From positions 68,653-132,652 of the forward strand of contig JAFABI010000054.1 in NCBI GenBank assembly GCA_023426125.1: a stretch of 64,000 bases of DNA, written 5' to 3'. Made by a program: the position numbers and the translations under genes. How positions within the stretch are numbered: position 1 is the stretch's first letter; each line of letters opens with the position of its first letter. Under the pieces are notes generated by a model that saw nothing but the letters and a program-made list of their open reading frames with translations, did no database searches and was not told where the DNA came from. Shown piece after piece: positions 16,070-25,306 of this stretch. Origin of the DNA: Bacillota bacterium (GTDB lineage Bacteria; Bacillota; Clostridia; Acetivibrionales; DTU013).

Positions 16070-18460
16070 GTGAAGTATAACAGAAATTCCGGACAGATTA
16101 CGGTGCTTTTAAGCATTGTATTGCTGGCAATTCTCATACTGGCAGGAGTTCTGGTGGATGCGGCGAGAATTTCATCCGCCGGGTCGCTGGTAAAAAGCGC
16201 CGTAAGCAGTGCAGCCAGGTCTGCTCTGGCAGGATACTGCAGCAGGCTTAAAGAGAATTACGGCCTCTTTGGCCTCGATGCGGCAGATGAAGAGGAATTG
16301 GAGAATACCGTAAGGCATTATCTCGGGAAAAACCTTCAAATAAACGGGAGCGGGGCGGATAACGGTGCAAAGGTCGATTTGTATGGTTTCAGGATAGAAA
16401 GCATAAATGTGTTTCCGCTTTACAATATGAGTGAAAACAAGGTCTTTAAGCAGCAGATCCTGGAATATATGAAATACAGGGCGCCCGGGGAGATCGCCGA
16501 AGGTTTTCTGGACCGGCTTTCGGCGGTCAGGGAGATGGGGAAAATGTCGGCGGCCTACGGCAAGAAGGTAGGTCTGGATAAAATCCTGGGAAAGCTTGAT
16601 AAGGCGCAGCAAAGTCTTAAAAAAAATGTGGACGGCAGCGGCGGCGATACGGATAAGTACATAAACGGGTTCAACCTCAATGGCATATGGGAAAAGACCT
16701 TTACGGAATACCTGAGCCGGAGATCCGATTTGAAGGCATCCATGGAAGAACTTGAAAGGTTGGAGACGGAACTGCAAAAACTGCAGCAGGAGAAAAGCAT
16801 CACAGGTACAGGGACTTCGGAGGGAGAAAGCACGGAAGGCGGAGAAGAAGGAGACGGCCCGGTAAACCGTATGAATGACCTGAAAAGTAAAAAGGCCGCG
16901 CTGGATGGAAAAATAGGCGGTCTGGAAAACAGCATAAAGGAGGTCTGGGAAAATCTGCGCTATACACTTACGGAGGATTATACGGCGCCAAATGAAAAAG
17001 CGGTGAAGGACATTGATAAAATCATTGAAACGGGAAAGAAGGTCCAGGAGCTCATCACCGGCCTTGAGACGTTTCTGGACGGCAGTTTTGCCGGAGACAA
17101 TGAATTTGCCAAAACCCTCAGGGAGGATGTGAACAAGATAAAAAAACTGCTATTGGAAGGCCGGCAGGCAGCAGACATGATAAAAACCCTGGAAAACAAT
17201 GCACTTGTACTGAAGCAGCTGGCGGAAAAGCTGGATTTGGTGGACAGCCTGCCGCTTGACGGAAGCGCAGGGAGTATGAACGGCCCGATTCCGGAGCTGG
17301 TTTCGGAATATGACAGCCATGTGGAATATTCCTATGAAATGCCTGAAAAAGGCGGGAAGGCCGAAGACCCAAGAAAAGGCAAGGTCAGGGAGCTGAAGGA
17401 TGCCTTGCTGGAAAAGGTTTTTGACGACCGGAACCTTACCTCGGCAGGCATAATCCCGGAAGAACTGCCGTCAAGCAGGAAATCGGCCAGCAAAAGCTTC
17501 GGGGAAGAAGATGCGGGGTATACGGACTTTGAGATACCGGACGAAAATGCAAGTGCGGACACGGGTGCCGGGTATGAAGGAGAATTGGGCAATATCGCCG
17601 GGGATGCGGATTTGTATGATGAAGAGGGGATGTTCCAGGAAAATGCATTCGGATTCATCGGCAGCATCGGAGACCTGCTGGAAGGCGATCTGATCAGGCT
17701 CAGGGACAATGTCTATCTAAATGAGTATATCATGGGCATGTTTAAGAACCAGGTGTTTTCCGTCAAGCAAGCGGACAACGGCGGGGATTTTACTTTTCTA
17801 AACGGCGCTGCCGGAGACGGGAAGGAAACCTTTTTTGAATGCGAAGTAGAGTATATCCTCCATGGGGATTCGTCGGAAATCACAAACAAAGTATTGACCA
17901 ACGCCCAGATTTTGCTATTAAGGCTGGGCGCAAACACCTTGCACGTATACGCCGATGCAAAGAAAAGAGAGCTTTCCGTCGTCACTGCGACAGCGGTCGC
18001 GGGATGGTGGACAGGGGGTGCGGGGATACCCATCATATCGAATCTGATTATGTGCGCCTGGGGTATGGGAGAAGCAGTTCTGGATTTAAAAGCGCTTACC
18101 GCAGGGGAACCGGTGCCCATCTACAAGTCGTCCGGTGACTGGAAGCTGGACATCGGGCTTCCCGGAGCAGGCGGGCCTAAAACAGATGCGAGGCTATATT
18201 TTTCCTATCAGGATTATCTCAGGCTTTTCCTGCTTGCCATGAACGAGGAGGAAAAGCTTGGCAGGATGGAGGACCTGATTGAAATCAATACCGGCCTGGA
18301 TAAGCCCGGTTTTAAAGCTGCAGGCTGCAATACCGGCATCCGGGTGGAGGCGGAAGTTTCAATGAAGAATATTTTTTTACCACAGCCTTTCATGCCCGAC
18401 AGTATCAGAACGGCGGATAGCAGACGGAAAATCAGGGTTCTTGTCTATGAGGGGTATTAA
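16070..18460 (+). CDS. Large TadG/DUF5702-like pilus-associated protein
   Basis: A 796-residue protein. The start is GTG at 16070, six bases after AGGAGG; a longer TTG frame begins at 16040. The N-terminus, NSGQITVLLSIVLLAILILA, resembles TadG/Tad-like secreted proteins, with one membrane helix. A long hydrophilic body with coiled-coil stretches follows (about 210-400), including a Glu/Gly-rich linker near 250-265. The C-terminal third is more globular and contains a second hydrophobic stretch, VAGWWTGGAGIPIISNLIMC (near 645-665). It lies between two TadE-like genes. It probably forms a pilus-tip or envelope-spanning component; this is by analogy only. Confidence 0.75.
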   Translation: MKYNRNSGQITVLLSIVLLAILILAGVLVDAARISSAGSLVKSAVSSAARSALAGYCSRLKENYGLFGLDAADEEELENTVRHYLGKNLQINGSGADNGAKVDLYGFRIESINVFPLYNMSENKVFKQQILEYMKYRAPGEIAEGFLDRLSAVREMGKMSAAYGKKVGLDKILGKLDKAQQSLKKNVDGSGGDTDKYINGFNLNGIWEKTFTEYLSRRSDLKASMEELERLETELQKLQQEKSITGTGTSEGESTEGGEEGDGPVNRMNDLKSKKAALDGKIGGLENSIKEVWENLRYTLTEDYTAPNEKAVKDIDKIIETGKKVQELITGLETFLDGSFAGDNEFAKTLREDVNKIKKLLLEGRQAADMIKTLENNALVLKQLAEKLDLVDSLPLDGSAGSMNGPIPELVSEYDSHVEYSYEMPEKGGKAEDPRKGKVRELKDALLEKVFDDRNLTSAGIIPEELPSSRKSASKSFGEEDAGYTDFEIPDENASADTGAGYEGELGNIAGDADLYDEEGMFQENAFGFIGSIGDLLEGDLIRLRDNVYLNEYIMGMFKNQVFSVKQADNGGDFTFLNGAAGDGKETFFECEVEYILHGDSSEITNKVLTNAQILLLRLGANTLHVYADAKKRELSVVTATAVAGWWTGGAGIPIISNLIMCAWGMGEAVLDLKALTAGEPVPIYKSSGDWKLDIGLPGAGGPKTDARLYFSYQDYLRLFLLAMNEEEKLGRMEDLIEINTGLDKPGFKAAGCNTGIRVEAEVSMKNIFLPQPFMPDSIRTADSRRKIRVLVYEGY

Positions 18461-18572
18461 CGTACGGCAGGGATTTACAGCAGACAAAAGCCCGGAAAAC
18501 GGGCATGAAGTGATTGCCGGAATTGGCCGGGTAACAGTTGCGAATGCATCGATTGCATAAGGAGGTCAGGAC

Positions 18573-19739
18573 TTGGAAAATGTCTCTGGAGGGGCAGGAA
18601 GGTTTTATTTTCGCAAAATGGCCGGGAAAGCGAAGGCAAACAGCGGCTCCATGACAGTGGAAGCAGCGCTGGTGCTGCCCGTTGCCCTGTGCATTGTCCT
18701 ATCCGTGGTGTTTTTCATCAAAACCGTCTATACCCATGAACTAGTACAGCATGCAATTACCGAGACGGCTGAGGAACTGGCTTCTGCCGGGTATATTCTT
18801 CATATCAGCGGATTAGGCGAATTGAATACCGGGCTGGAAAGCGGGATGGAGAGCAGGGCGCAGATATTCAGGAATCATATCGATACTGTGTTTGAAAGCT
18901 TTGACAGCCTCGGCGGGTTGTTTGAAACCCGGGAAGCTGTAGATACTATTGCTGCAAACCCTGTTGATGAGCTGAAAAATGCGGCGTGCCTGCTGGCGGG
19001 GGGAGTATATGATGACCTGAAGACCCAATTGTTTACCCCATTGGTGAAAATGTATCTGAAAAAATACCTGGCTTCCGGCAGCAGCCGGGAGGTTGATCAA
19101 AAACTCCGGGCGTTGAACATCCGAAATGGCTTTGAAGGCCTTGATTTTTCAGGATCGACCTTTTTGACGGATGACAAAAATGAGATCGACATCGTCGTAA
19201 AATACCGGATCAATTTACCGGTTCCCATAAAAATAGTACCGGAGGTGGAAATCGTCCAGAGGGCGGCGGCGAGAGCCTGGATGGGCGGAGATGACCCTTC
19301 CGGCGTCATCGAAGAGGGTGATGGGGAGGATCTATGGGCGCTGGATAATTTCACCCGGGGGAGAAAAATACAAAGCATCTTTGGAGCCAATCTGCCCTTT
19401 AACTTTCCTGTGATTGCGAAATTTGAGAACGGAAAGGCTACCATGATAAAAAGCATGGATCTGACGGCCAAAAGCTATAAGGACAGCTTTACTGTGACCA
19501 AAACTCTGGATGAGTACCTGTCGGCCCTGCATGCTTTCAAAGGCCAGGAAGAACCGTGGGGGAGCAGTAAAACAGTAATCAGGGCACAGGAAATCAAGGC
19601 TAAGGAGCTTCTTCTTGTAATACCGAAAAACCAACTGGATCCGGCAACCGAGCAGTTGCTTGTTGCTTTTGCAGACAAAGCTTCGTCCATGGGGATCCAG
19701 CCGGTTATTGAAAGATACGGGTTGAAAAAAATTGAATGA
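18573..19739 (+). CDS. TadE-like pseudopilin with long C-terminal domain
   Basis: A 388-residue protein starting with TTG, seven bases after a strong AAGGAGG. It has the class motif GSMTVEAALVLPVALCIVLS with the +5 glutamate, then a membrane helix and a ~330-residue extracytoplasmic domain with mixed alpha/beta character; the last ~60 residues (KELLLVIPKNQLDPATEQLL) are well structured. It completes a TadE-TadG-TadE triad reading in one direction. A 112-base gap after the TadG-like gene carries nothing obvious. Some members of this class act as minor pilins that prime Flp-type fibres. Confidence 0.8.
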   Translation: MENVSGGAGRFYFRKMAGKAKANSGSMTVEAALVLPVALCIVLSVVFFIKTVYTHELVQHAITETAEELASAGYILHISGLGELNTGLESGMESRAQIFRNHIDTVFESFDSLGGLFETREAVDTIAANPVDELKNAACLLAGGVYDDLKTQLFTPLVKMYLKKYLASGSSREVDQKLRALNIRNGFEGLDFSGSTFLTDDKNEIDIVVKYRINLPVPIKIVPEVEIVQRAAARAWMGGDDPSGVIEEGDGEDLWALDNFTRGRKIQSIFGANLPFNFPVIAKFENGKATMIKSMDLTAKSYKDSFTVTKTLDEYLSALHAFKGQEEPWGSSKTVIRAQEIKAKELLLVIPKNQLDPATEQLLVAFADKASSMGIQPVIERYGLKKIE

Positions 19740-19848
19740 CCGCCCTCCGTCAAAGCAAAGCATTTTCATAGCAAGGAAGTACCCGACAATGTTGGAAACC
19801 GAATGCAGGGCAGTCATTTGCTAAAAAGGCGGTACCTAGGCCCGGATT

Positions 19849-20619
19849 TCATATCGTCCACTGGTTGTGTATAATACCTACCAGATACCAGTTGGTGTCC
19901 TTCTGCTCCCATACCAGAAGAAGGCTTCTCCAGTCCATTCCGTTGTATTGCGGGTCAATGCCGGGAATGTGGTATTCGACGAATAAAGCGTCCGGATAGA
20001 TTTCCTTTACATTTACCAGGGAATTACCCCTCTGCACCGGCTGGTTGAAGACGATTTGCGGAGCTTCTAGAAAGTCGGCGTCATAGACGAACTTTTTATA
20101 ATATTCCGGGAAGGTCATGTCGATGGGATCGCCTGTTCCGTCGAAGGAGCCCCACTGCCGCTTTTTCGTCTCAGCCATAAGCCCTGAAAATCCGGCTGCG
20201 GCAATTTTGACATCCTTGTTCTCATCAATATAGGAATAGGGTGTGAACCGCACGCCTTTATCAGGATGCACAAGCTTGGACAGCCTTGACATGTCCTTAT
20301 CCTTAAGCATCCGCAGAACTTCGTCGGACATGTCCTGGATCTCCTGGCGCCGGCCCTTTTCCCCATCCTGGGGAAGTTGGTCCTTCAAGGACTGGACATC
20401 CTTTTCCAGCTGCAATTTTTCATTTTCCAGGCTTTCCTTTGCATTTTTCACGTTTTTTAATTCTTCATTTAACGCCGTGTTTTCCTTATATACTTTATTC
20501 AGCGTCGAAGCCTGCCAGAGGAAAGCCGCTCCGCCCGCGATTAATGCCGCCAACAGCATGAGAACTATCGCTGCCGTCCATGATACCCCTCTGCTTTTAT
20601 TTCTGCTATAAACTTCCAT
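19849..20619 (-). CDS. Membrane-anchored coiled-coil protein of unknown function
   Basis: A 256-residue protein; the start at 20619 has GGGAG six bases upstream, and a longer frame to 20688 has none. Residues ~13-35 form one membrane helix, ~38-90 form a Leu/Lys/Glu-rich coiled coil, and ~95-256 form a globular extracytoplasmic domain rich in aromatic residues, ending VGIIHNQWTI. The distal part resembles the small alpha+beta domains (NTF2- or DUF4829-like) common in clostridial envelope proteins, but I cannot assign it. It converges on the TadE gene. Confidence 0.7.
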   Translation of the reverse strand: MEVYSRNKSRGVSWTAAIVLMLLAALIAGGAAFLWQASTLNKVYKENTALNEELKNVKNAKESLENEKLQLEKDVQSLKDQLPQDGEKGRRQEIQDMSDEVLRMLKDKDMSRLSKLVHPDKGVRFTPYSYIDENKDVKIAAAGFSGLMAETKKRQWGSFDGTGDPIDMTFPEYYKKFVYDADFLEAPQIVFNQPVQRGNSLVNVKEIYPDALFVEYHIPGIDPQYNGMDWRSLLLVWEQKDTNWYLVGIIHNQWTI

Positions 20620-20763
20620 GATACTCTCCCGGGCAACATAAGTTATTGTAGCATTAGTATACCCTTTATTACGGTAGACAAAACTCACCCTTATATAATT
20701 CGCAGCCTATTCCATGATTTTAGGGGTTATTTTATTGGAAAAAATGGCCTGTTTTAAAAAAAA

Positions 20764-20786
20764 GGACGCGCAATGCGCGCCCCTAC
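20764..20786 (-). repeat. Dispersed palindromic repeat, core only
   Basis: The reverse strand reads GTAGGGGCGCGCATTGCGCG then TCC, identical to the first bases of the 75-bp repeat at 9256. It stands alone downstream of the ADP-ribosylglycohydrolase gene. Confidence 0.85.
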
Positions 20787-20833
20787 GGAACACTTTGCCA
20801 TAAAAATTTTACGGCGTCTTAACGGATTTACGC

Positions 20834-22354
20834 CTATTTTCCATGGAGCAGGACAACAGGGATCAGGCCTTTAGTGTGCCGGCCGTTGGAGCTTATTTCT
20901 ACAATCAGGTCATATCTGCTCTTATTCAGGCATTCTGCTTCCAGCGTATACTCCATCACGGTTTTTCCTATGAAGCTGTGATCCAGATAAAGGCACATAT
21001 CCTGTGCAGGTGTTATCTTCCAGCCCTCGGGGATATGCCAGATCACATTAAGCCACTGCTGGCGTCCTATATTGTTTTCCAGGACCAGTTTGAACCTTTT
21101 CGGGGTATTTGCCTTGATAAAAGGCTCTTCCGTATAATCCAGCGCAGCGTTGAAAATTGTGAAGTCATATTTGACTGCAAAAGTTCCCTGCTTCAGGGAC
21201 TCAACAAAATTCTCCGTCTTCCATGGATTCCAGACAGCGGGTTTACAGAAAAGAGCTTCTTTTTCAAGCGTGCTTACGGTGTAGCCATTGGAGGTGTTGA
21301 TAAAGTCGCATAGATCACTTCCCAGAAAGATAGGGGCGGCCTTCAGTATCCTGTCCGTCAGTTCCGAAACATTTTGAGGCAGGATCACGTTCCCGTCCAC
21401 GTAGTCAATGCACAGAGTGTTTATCTTTTCGCCCATGGGCTCGATCCAATTTTGAGGGATGCCGTCGATACCGCTTATAATACCCAGGATGGAGCCTAAA
21501 GTCGCAGCCGTACAATCGGTGTCTTCTCCGCAATTCACTGCAATACACAAGCTTTTGCCGAAATCTTCCTCACCATACAGCCAGCCGATGATCATAATGG
21601 CGATATTGCTGGGGGCGTCCCAGCCGCGTTCTCCCACGGGAATATCTTTTGGCAGCTGGTCCACCGGTGTGCCAAGTGTTCCGAAGGTCCCCGGCACGGC
21701 TGTCAGAACATTTTTTCTGGCGTCCACCCAGCTTGTGCCGGACTGATAGGAGGCAATTGCGGTTTTTATCCCTTTTGCCACTCCGCAATCCTCAGGGATA
21801 TAGGACAGACCTATGTCAATAAGCTTGTATTTGTCGGTTTCAACAAATGCTGCACTTTCCACCGCCGCACAAAATATTTCCCCGTATAACCCTTCATCAG
21901 CATGATCTACGATTGCGTCCTCATAGGCGTATTTTACTGCTATTTCCGGGTGCCCGGGAGCAAGTGAAGCCCAGATTTCCGAGCGTATAAAGCAACCGCA
22001 GCTGTCTCTGTAAGGATTGTTTGCATACCCTGAAAGCGGAGGCACCAATCCCATTCGCATATTTGTCTTTCCGGCGCCGTACTCCACCCAGTGGGGCGTA
22101 ATATAGCTCAGCCAGTATTCACCCAGTATACGGGCATTTACGTTTTTTCCGTATTTCTCAACGGCGTTAAGCCACACCAGCTGCAGATCAAGATCATCGT
22201 TGGCGGGCGGATTGCCCGCTAGGTCCTGCACGTAAAAGGAAACATCGTTTACCTGCCTTTTTGCCTCAAAGGGAGCGCCCAGGGTACCGCCGATGTTTTT
22301 TCCCATCCAGCAGCCCATCAGTTTTTTTCTGTATTCCTTCATTTCAAGTATCAT
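20834..22354 (-). CDS. ADP-ribosylglycohydrolase family protein
   Basis: A 506-residue protein; the start at 22354 has GGAGGT seven bases upstream, and a longer frame lacks one. The DraG fold (about residues 1-340) begins LMGCWMGKNIGGTLGAP and has the metal-binding acids in PPANDDLDLQLVWL and GEDTDCTAATLGSI. These enzymes remove ADP-ribose from proteins or small molecules using Mg2+. The C-terminal ~150 residues form an extra beta-rich domain with no family assignment. Such long versions occur in Firmicutes next to AraC regulators and sugar transporters, suggesting an N-glycoside hydrolase in nucleoside or sugar catabolism. The AraC gene lies immediately upstream. Confidence 0.88.
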   Translation of the reverse strand: MILEMKEYRKKLMGCWMGKNIGGTLGAPFEAKRQVNDVSFYVQDLAGNPPANDDLDLQLVWLNAVEKYGKNVNARILGEYWLSYITPHWVEYGAGKTNMRMGLVPPLSGYANNPYRDSCGCFIRSEIWASLAPGHPEIAVKYAYEDAIVDHADEGLYGEIFCAAVESAAFVETDKYKLIDIGLSYIPEDCGVAKGIKTAIASYQSGTSWVDARKNVLTAVPGTFGTLGTPVDQLPKDIPVGERGWDAPSNIAIMIIGWLYGEEDFGKSLCIAVNCGEDTDCTAATLGSILGIISGIDGIPQNWIEPMGEKINTLCIDYVDGNVILPQNVSELTDRILKAAPIFLGSDLCDFINTSNGYTVSTLEKEALFCKPAVWNPWKTENFVESLKQGTFAVKYDFTIFNAALDYTEEPFIKANTPKRFKLVLENNIGRQQWLNVIWHIPEGWKITPAQDMCLYLDHSFIGKTVMEYTLEAECLNKSRYDLIVEISSNGRHTKGLIPVVLLHGK

Positions 22355-22547
22355 TCGATACACCTCCGTATGTGATTGCTTCCTTTTAAGTATAATGGAG
22401 ATGTACCGGTTTTTCTGTGGTATCTGTTTCAAAAATTGTAGGTTATTTTTTGATGACAATGCCCTTGGGAAAGCAAAGGCAGGGACTCCACGAGTTTTAA
22501 CCTGTGGAGGAGTGCAGGCAGCAAACCGCCGGAAAGCGGGAATCCCG

Positions 22548-23429
22548 TCATTTGTGTGATGGAAAGTTCACTGTGCGGTACTTGCTGGGGGTTAAACCCG
22601 TATAGGACTTGAATAACTTGTAAAACTGTTTACGGTCCTTATATCCCACCAGATAGCAGATGTTTTCAATGCTCAGATCAGTTTCCCCGATCATCCGCAG
22701 CGCTTCGATCATCCGCTTTTCCGTGATATATTCCGTGAGGGTCTTGCCGTAGCACTCCTTGAAGATCCGGCTGAAATAGGCCGGGTTGTAAAAGCTGTAT
22801 TTGGCCAGCTCCTTCAAAGTCAGCTTTTTATTGTAATTGGCTTCAATGAATTCCAGGATTTCCGGGGTTACCTTGCCGATATCCCCATAGAAATCGTTGA
22901 CATCGGATTTTTTTATCACCCGGAACAGCTTTGTCAGGAGGACATTCAGATAGCTTTTGAGCACAGCCCTGTAGCCCAATGCTTTTTGTTCAAATTCGTA
23001 TTGCATCGACTCGAAAAGAGCCTCAACCTCCATCAGGTCCCTTCCCAGAAATTTCACTTTGGGAAGGATGGAGTCGATGAGTCCCGTAAAATCCTTAAAG
23101 GCCGACAACGCCAGAATATCAAGGGCATTCTCGCTCTCCACCAGCTCGTTGCCGATAAATTCCGGCTTGATAAGGCAATTGATCATACCCATTTCCGCGG
23201 ATGTATGAAATAAATGGTAATCGCCATAATTGAAGAAAAGCAGGTCGCCCCTCTCCACGGGGTAGGTGGCGCCATTGATGATATGGCAGCCGCTGCCGGA
23301 CCAGATATAGACGATCTCCAGAAAATCGTGGGTATGCGCTTCGATTTCTTCGTGCTTATAAACGGTATATTTGTTGATTGAAATATTCTCTTCGGATTTT
23401 ATCCAGTTCTCCGCCTTATACTGATACAT
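22548..23429 (-). CDS. AraC-family transcriptional regulator with cupin domain
   Basis: A 293-residue regulator; the start at 23429 follows AGGGAG by seven bases. The N-terminal cupin domain (about 10-140) includes HEEIEAHTHDFLEIVYIWSG and VERGDLLFFN; the C-terminal AraC domain (about 195-290) has two helix-turn-helix motifs, the second with VGYKDRKQFYKLFKSYTGLT. It lies 193 bases upstream of the ADP-ribosylglycohydrolase gene in the same direction and is divergent from the trpB-like gene. Control of the former is the simplest reading. Confidence 0.92.
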   Translation of the reverse strand: MYQYKAENWIKSEENISINKYTVYKHEEIEAHTHDFLEIVYIWSGSGCHIINGATYPVERGDLLFFNYGDYHLFHTSAEMGMINCLIKPEFIGNELVESENALDILALSAFKDFTGLIDSILPKVKFLGRDLMEVEALFESMQYEFEQKALGYRAVLKSYLNVLLTKLFRVIKKSDVNDFYGDIGKVTPEILEFIEANYNKKLTLKELAKYSFYNPAYFSRIFKECYGKTLTEYITEKRMIEALRMIGETDLSIENICYLVGYKDRKQFYKLFKSYTGLTPSKYRTVNFPSHK

Positions 23430-23593
23430 GTTTGCGCTCCCTGAAGGCAGCATCCTCTGCCGGATGAACCTTATGGCTTAATTATATAGCAACATTGGAA
23501 GACTGTAAACATGCTTCGGAACCCGTTTCAGTGAAAGCCGTGACTCCTGTTTTTTCCATAAAAATTTTGTAGCATTTCAGTGCTCCCAGATGA

Positions 23594-23622
23594 TTGCAAA
23601 AACAGAGGGCTTGTAGTAAAAT
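23594..23622 (+). promoter_or_regulatory. Sigma-A promoter of the trpB2-like gene
   Basis: TTGCAA, 17-base spacer, TAAAAT; the predicted transcript starts about 40 bases before the ATG at 23671. Confidence 0.6.
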
Positions 23623-23670
23623 AGAAAATAAGTTTTAGAAATTAAATAAGATGAGGAGAGATGAGAAGAG

Positions 23671-25047
23671 ATGAGCAAGCTGAACAAAAACAATGTCACG
23701 AAGATCCTTCTGGAAGAAAGCGCAATTCCAAAGCAATGGTACAATATCGCAGCCGATATGCCCAACAAGCCGGCGCCTTACTACAGCCCCTTTACAGGAA
23801 AACTGGCGACTCCCGAGGAATTAACGGTTTTATTTCCTATGGAGCTTATCCTGCAGGAAGTTTCCACCGAAAGGTTTATTGATATACCCGAAGAAGTAAG
23901 GGAGATGTATACGCAATACAGGCCGTCGCCGTTGTACCGGGCAAGAAGTCTTGAAAAGCTGCTGGATACGCCGGCAAGGATATATTATAAATACGAAGGC
24001 GGCAATGCTACCGGAAGCCACAAGCTAAACACGGCTCTCGCACAGGCATATTACAATAAAAAGGAAGGCATTAAAAGAATCGCCACCGAAACGGGTGCAG
24101 GCCAGTGGGGAAGCGCCCTGAGCATGGCGTGCAACCACTTTGGCATGGAGTGTCTGGTGTATATGGTCAAGGTCAGCTATCAGCAAAAGCCATACAGGCG
24201 TTCCTTTATGCAAACCTTCGGCGCCAACGTGGTTTCCAGCCCCAGCAATTTGACCAACAGCGGCCGGAAAATACTGGAGCAAAATCCCGATTCCACCGGA
24301 AGCCTTGGCATAGCAATTTCGGAAGCCGTTGAAGACGCGGCGACCCATGAGGATACGCATTATTCCCTGGGCAGCGTTCTTAACCATGTCTGCCTGCATC
24401 AGACCGTCATTGGCCTTGAAGCGAAGAAACAGCTGGAAATGGTGGACGAATATCCGGACGTTATCTTTGCGTGCTGCGGCGGAGGCAGTAATTTTGCCGG
24501 GATAACCTTCCCGTTCCTGATGGATAAATTCAAAGGTACCAAAATAAGAGCGGTGGCAGTAGAGCCTACGGCCTGTCCCACACTTACCAAGGGTGTCTTT
24601 GCATATGATTACGGCGATACGGTCAAATTTGGTCCCATAGCAAAAATGTATACCCTTGGCCATGATTTCGTGCCCGCAGGCATACATGCCGGAGGCTTGC
24701 GGTATCACGGCGATTCACCCATTGTCAGCCAGCTTTACCATGATGGGATCATTGAGGCCCAGGCATACGGACAGAAGCAGGTGTTCGATGCGGCCGTGAT
24801 GTTTGCAAGATCCGAAGGCATCGTCCCGGCGCCGGAATCCTCCCATGCCATAAGGGCGGCGGTGAATGAAGCCCTTGCAGCAAAAGAAGCCGGCGAAGAA
24901 AAGGTAATTCTGTTTAACTTGAGCGGACATGGGTATTTTGATATGTCCTCCTATGATATGTATTTCAGCGGCAGTATGGTTGATGTGGAATATTCCGAGG
25001 ATGCGGTGAAGAAAAGTATGAAAAATCTGCCGAAGATAGAGGAATAA
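23671..25047 (+). CDS. TrpB-like pyridoxal-phosphate enzyme (TrpB2 type)
   Basis: A 458-residue member of the tryptophan synthase beta family. The PLP lysine lies in NATGSHKLNTALAQAYY and the phosphate-binding loop is CCGGGSNFAG. Its length, the N-terminal extension and YRPSPLYRARSLEKLL match the TrpB2 subgroup, which lacks the surface for TrpA and can act without it. No other tryptophan gene is near, so it stands as a single-gene unit with its own promoter and terminator. Likely activity: serine plus indole to tryptophan; a salvage role is inferred. Confidence 0.92.
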   Translation: MSKLNKNNVTKILLEESAIPKQWYNIAADMPNKPAPYYSPFTGKLATPEELTVLFPMELILQEVSTERFIDIPEEVREMYTQYRPSPLYRARSLEKLLDTPARIYYKYEGGNATGSHKLNTALAQAYYNKKEGIKRIATETGAGQWGSALSMACNHFGMECLVYMVKVSYQQKPYRRSFMQTFGANVVSSPSNLTNSGRKILEQNPDSTGSLGIAISEAVEDAATHEDTHYSLGSVLNHVCLHQTVIGLEAKKQLEMVDEYPDVIFACCGGGSNFAGITFPFLMDKFKGTKIRAVAVEPTACPTLTKGVFAYDYGDTVKFGPIAKMYTLGHDFVPAGIHAGGLRYHGDSPIVSQLYHDGIIEAQAYGQKQVFDAAVMFARSEGIVPAPESSHAIRAAVNEALAAKEAGEEKVILFNLSGHGYFDMSSYDMYFSGSMVDVEYSEDAVKKSMKNLPKIEE

Positions 25048-25107
25048 GCAGGCTTCCATACGGATGTCCGTTATAGTCTTCATACGGTGTGGAATAAAAC
25101 AGCGAAT

Positions 25108-25274
25108 AGGGACTGTCTCAGAAAAATACACGGATGCGCAGTGTGCGATCCAACATCGTGGGGATACTAACATGTATTGGCCCAGGATGCATGGGCAGGC
25201 AGATGACTTAAGCATCGACCGGTCCATTTCGCGGGATTGCCCAATGGGTAATCCCGCTTTTTGAGACAGTCCCT
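25108..25274. mobile_element. MITE-like element with terminal inverted repeats
   Basis: The left end, AGGGACTGTCTCAGAAAAA, and the right end, TTTTTGAGACAGTCCCT, are inverted copies differing by one inserted base. The ~167-bp interior has no gene. Ends of this style (GGGACTGTCTCA) occur on insertion sequences, so this is probably a non-autonomous derivative. No target duplication is clear. Confidence 0.65.
25231..25264 (+). terminator. Rho-independent terminator of the trpB2-like gene
   Basis: GCGGGATTGCCC pairs with GGGTAATCCCGC around a short loop, followed by T5. It lies inside the inverted-repeat element, so the mobile sequence appears to supply the terminator. Confidence 0.75.
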
Positions 25275-25306
25275 TATCAATCCTAATTAATCCGTCTTTT
25301 ATTGTT

